NCBI GenBank assembly: GCA_032207245.1
Contig: CM063502.1
Coordinates: 47,010,904-47,074,903 of the forward strand
Source: Pardosa pseudoannulata
Taxonomy: Eukaryota > Arthropoda > Arachnida > Araneae > Lycosidae
Reading direction: 5' to 3'
Length of the DNA: 64,000 nt
In this document: positions 62,719 to 64,000 of the stretch, one piece after another
Position numbering within the stretch: the stretch's first letter is position 1
Layout: each line of letters opens with the position of its first letter
The notes under the pieces: generated by a model
Seen by the model: only the letters and a program-made list of their open reading frames with translations
The model's database searches: none
What the model was told of the DNA's origin: nothing
Made by a program: the position numbers and the translations under genes

Positions 62719-63478
62719 CCAGACGGTGATCGCCAAACATATGAAGCGTCTTAAAAACTGTACGATTCTTAAATCCTACTGCGAGCTATTTAAACAGACC
62801 CGGAAAATAAGATATTTTTTTTATGTCTTACATTTGTTCGAAGTGCATAAACATACATTTATATTCAGTACGAAATTAACGTAATAAAATCATATACAAA
62901 AGTAATTGATAGTTAATCGTACATAAAAAAATTGAAACATTAGTAACAAACTATAAATATAAGAATAGATTTAGAAATATAAAAACAGATCTATGTTAAA
63001 CAGAACTTTTCAAGAAATCACTCTGCTTATTTATTACATACTTTGATACTGCATATTTATTACATATCCTGTCTTATAATAGTCTAATCTTACACTATTA
63101 GGACTCATCAGTATTTTTATTCTCAAAATAACTCCAGAGAGGAATAATTTAATTTAGATTCTATTTATTCTCCAAAGAATACAGACACTTATTATCTTTT
63201 ATCGGTAAGAATAATTTAGATTTCTTCTTATAAACATATAGACCTATTTTCTAAACATTTTTGTTGGATTATTGTACTACCTTTATACATCTAAAATCAC
63301 ACAACTATTTGAAATACATAAGATTCACGAAATATTTGTCGCTTTGCATTCAGTCATATGTTTGGGTACTTAAGGTTAAATAATAAAAGGATTTTTTATG
63401 TAAAAATTTAATTTAGTTTTTAGACTATATATTAAATCAACAATATAAATAATTTTGAAAATAAAATAAACAGTTTCC

Positions 63479-63510
63479 TAAAATGTGTTGTTAACAAACA
63501 ACACATTTTA
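63479..63510. repeat. Short perfect hairpin
   Basis: AAATGTGTTGTT, a 4-nt loop and AACAACACATTT form a 14-bp stem including the outer pairs. Confidence 0.7.
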
Positions 63511-64000
63511 TTTTAATTATTTTAAAAAACTTGTAACCCCCCCTTATTTTTATAAATATTATAAACTAAATTAAACCTAAAACACTAAAGCTTACCTTAA
63601 AAGATCATTTTAAACACTCTAACTTTAATTATGTTGCTTCGAAAGATTAAAAAATTTCACCACTTAATTAAAAGAAAAACTTATACAATATACGGTAGCC
63701 ATGCGCGATGGAGAGCAAAAAACGTATAATCCCATCATTAACCTCCTAAACATTTGACCTGTGTTAACCTTTCCGAGAGATAACCTGAATTACAATGTAA
63801 AATTTGTTAAGATCGGTCGAACCACTTCGTAATGCATATGGAACATACAGACATACACACGTACAGAGGAATTTATATGTGGAGAATTTAATTTTCATAA
63901 GAGATGAAATAAATTTAAAATCTTTCAATTTGATAATTTTTTAGTTTCATAGCAAGAAATAAATGACGCTCTTTCATAGAACTGAAACGTGTAAGCATTT

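Larger units (their letters stand above)
57195..64000. other. Upstream intron of the SLC6 gene
   Basis: It holds the long (TA)n tract, repeat E copy 3, the A+T minisatellite, the A-rich tract and the LINE insertion. The patch 61130-61350 is G+C-richer, with a minus-strand open stretch ending in a stop; no family was recognised. No exon for TM1-TM3 of the transporter was found. Confidence 0.6.

Overview
The window reads as A+T-rich animal nuclear DNA. It has long introns, GT-AG splice sites and a heavy load of dispersed repeats, with no bacterial-style operons. The amino-acid style of the P-element-like transposase remnant, the tRNA-headed SINEs and a GAT1-type SLC6 gene with 0.6 to 10 kb introns point to an arthropod. 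A chelicerate, and specifically a spider, is my best guess, but that is inference.

Two protein-coding genes can be supported, both on the minus strand and both incomplete here. (1) A sodium/chloride-coupled GABA transporter of the GAT1 (SLC6A1) type runs from about 57.2 kb down to 32.1 kb. Nine internal exons join in frame into 371 residues, from extracellular loop 2/TM4 to just after TM12. The 5' exons lie beyond the right edge, and I could not find the last coding exon. (2) A second gene starts at 13.2 kb with a 13-nt first coding exon, then a 149-nt exon and, 8.8 kb further on, a 69-nt exon. These join in frame to give an acidic, alanine- and tyrosine-rich N-terminus that I do not recognise. 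Its end lies left of 2.8 kb or outside the window.

The rest is intron and intergenic DNA filled with mobile elements. Several can be delimited to the base by target-site duplications (TSDs): a 1.43 kb hAT-type element with an 8-bp TSD (22.6-24.0 kb), a mariner deletion derivative with TA flanks (25.8-26.4 kb), a 1.54 kb PIF/Harbinger-like element with a TTA TSD (43.7-45.2 kb), a 5'-truncated jockey-like LINE with a 13-bp TSD (62.1-62.7 kb), and two SINEs with 13-bp and 9-bp TSDs. A decayed P-element-type transposase gene lies at 16.2-18.3 kb, just right of a 1.5 kb element whose ends carry ACGTTGG clusters. At least three tRNA-headed SINE families occur in the introns, in both orientations.

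By region: 1-13.2 kb, gene 2 and its introns; 13.2-18.3 kb, its upstream region, the ACGTTGG element and the P-type pseudogene; 18.3-32 kb, intergenic or 3'-terminal intron with hairpin, tandem array, hAT and mariner; 32-57.2 kb, SLC6 exons and introns with Harbinger-like element and SINEs; 57.2-64 kb, upstream SLC6 intron with the LINE. Nothing here looks like a clearly new system. The most unusual items are a near-perfect 95-bp palindrome, the ACGTTGG element and two small inverted-repeat elements of unassigned family.
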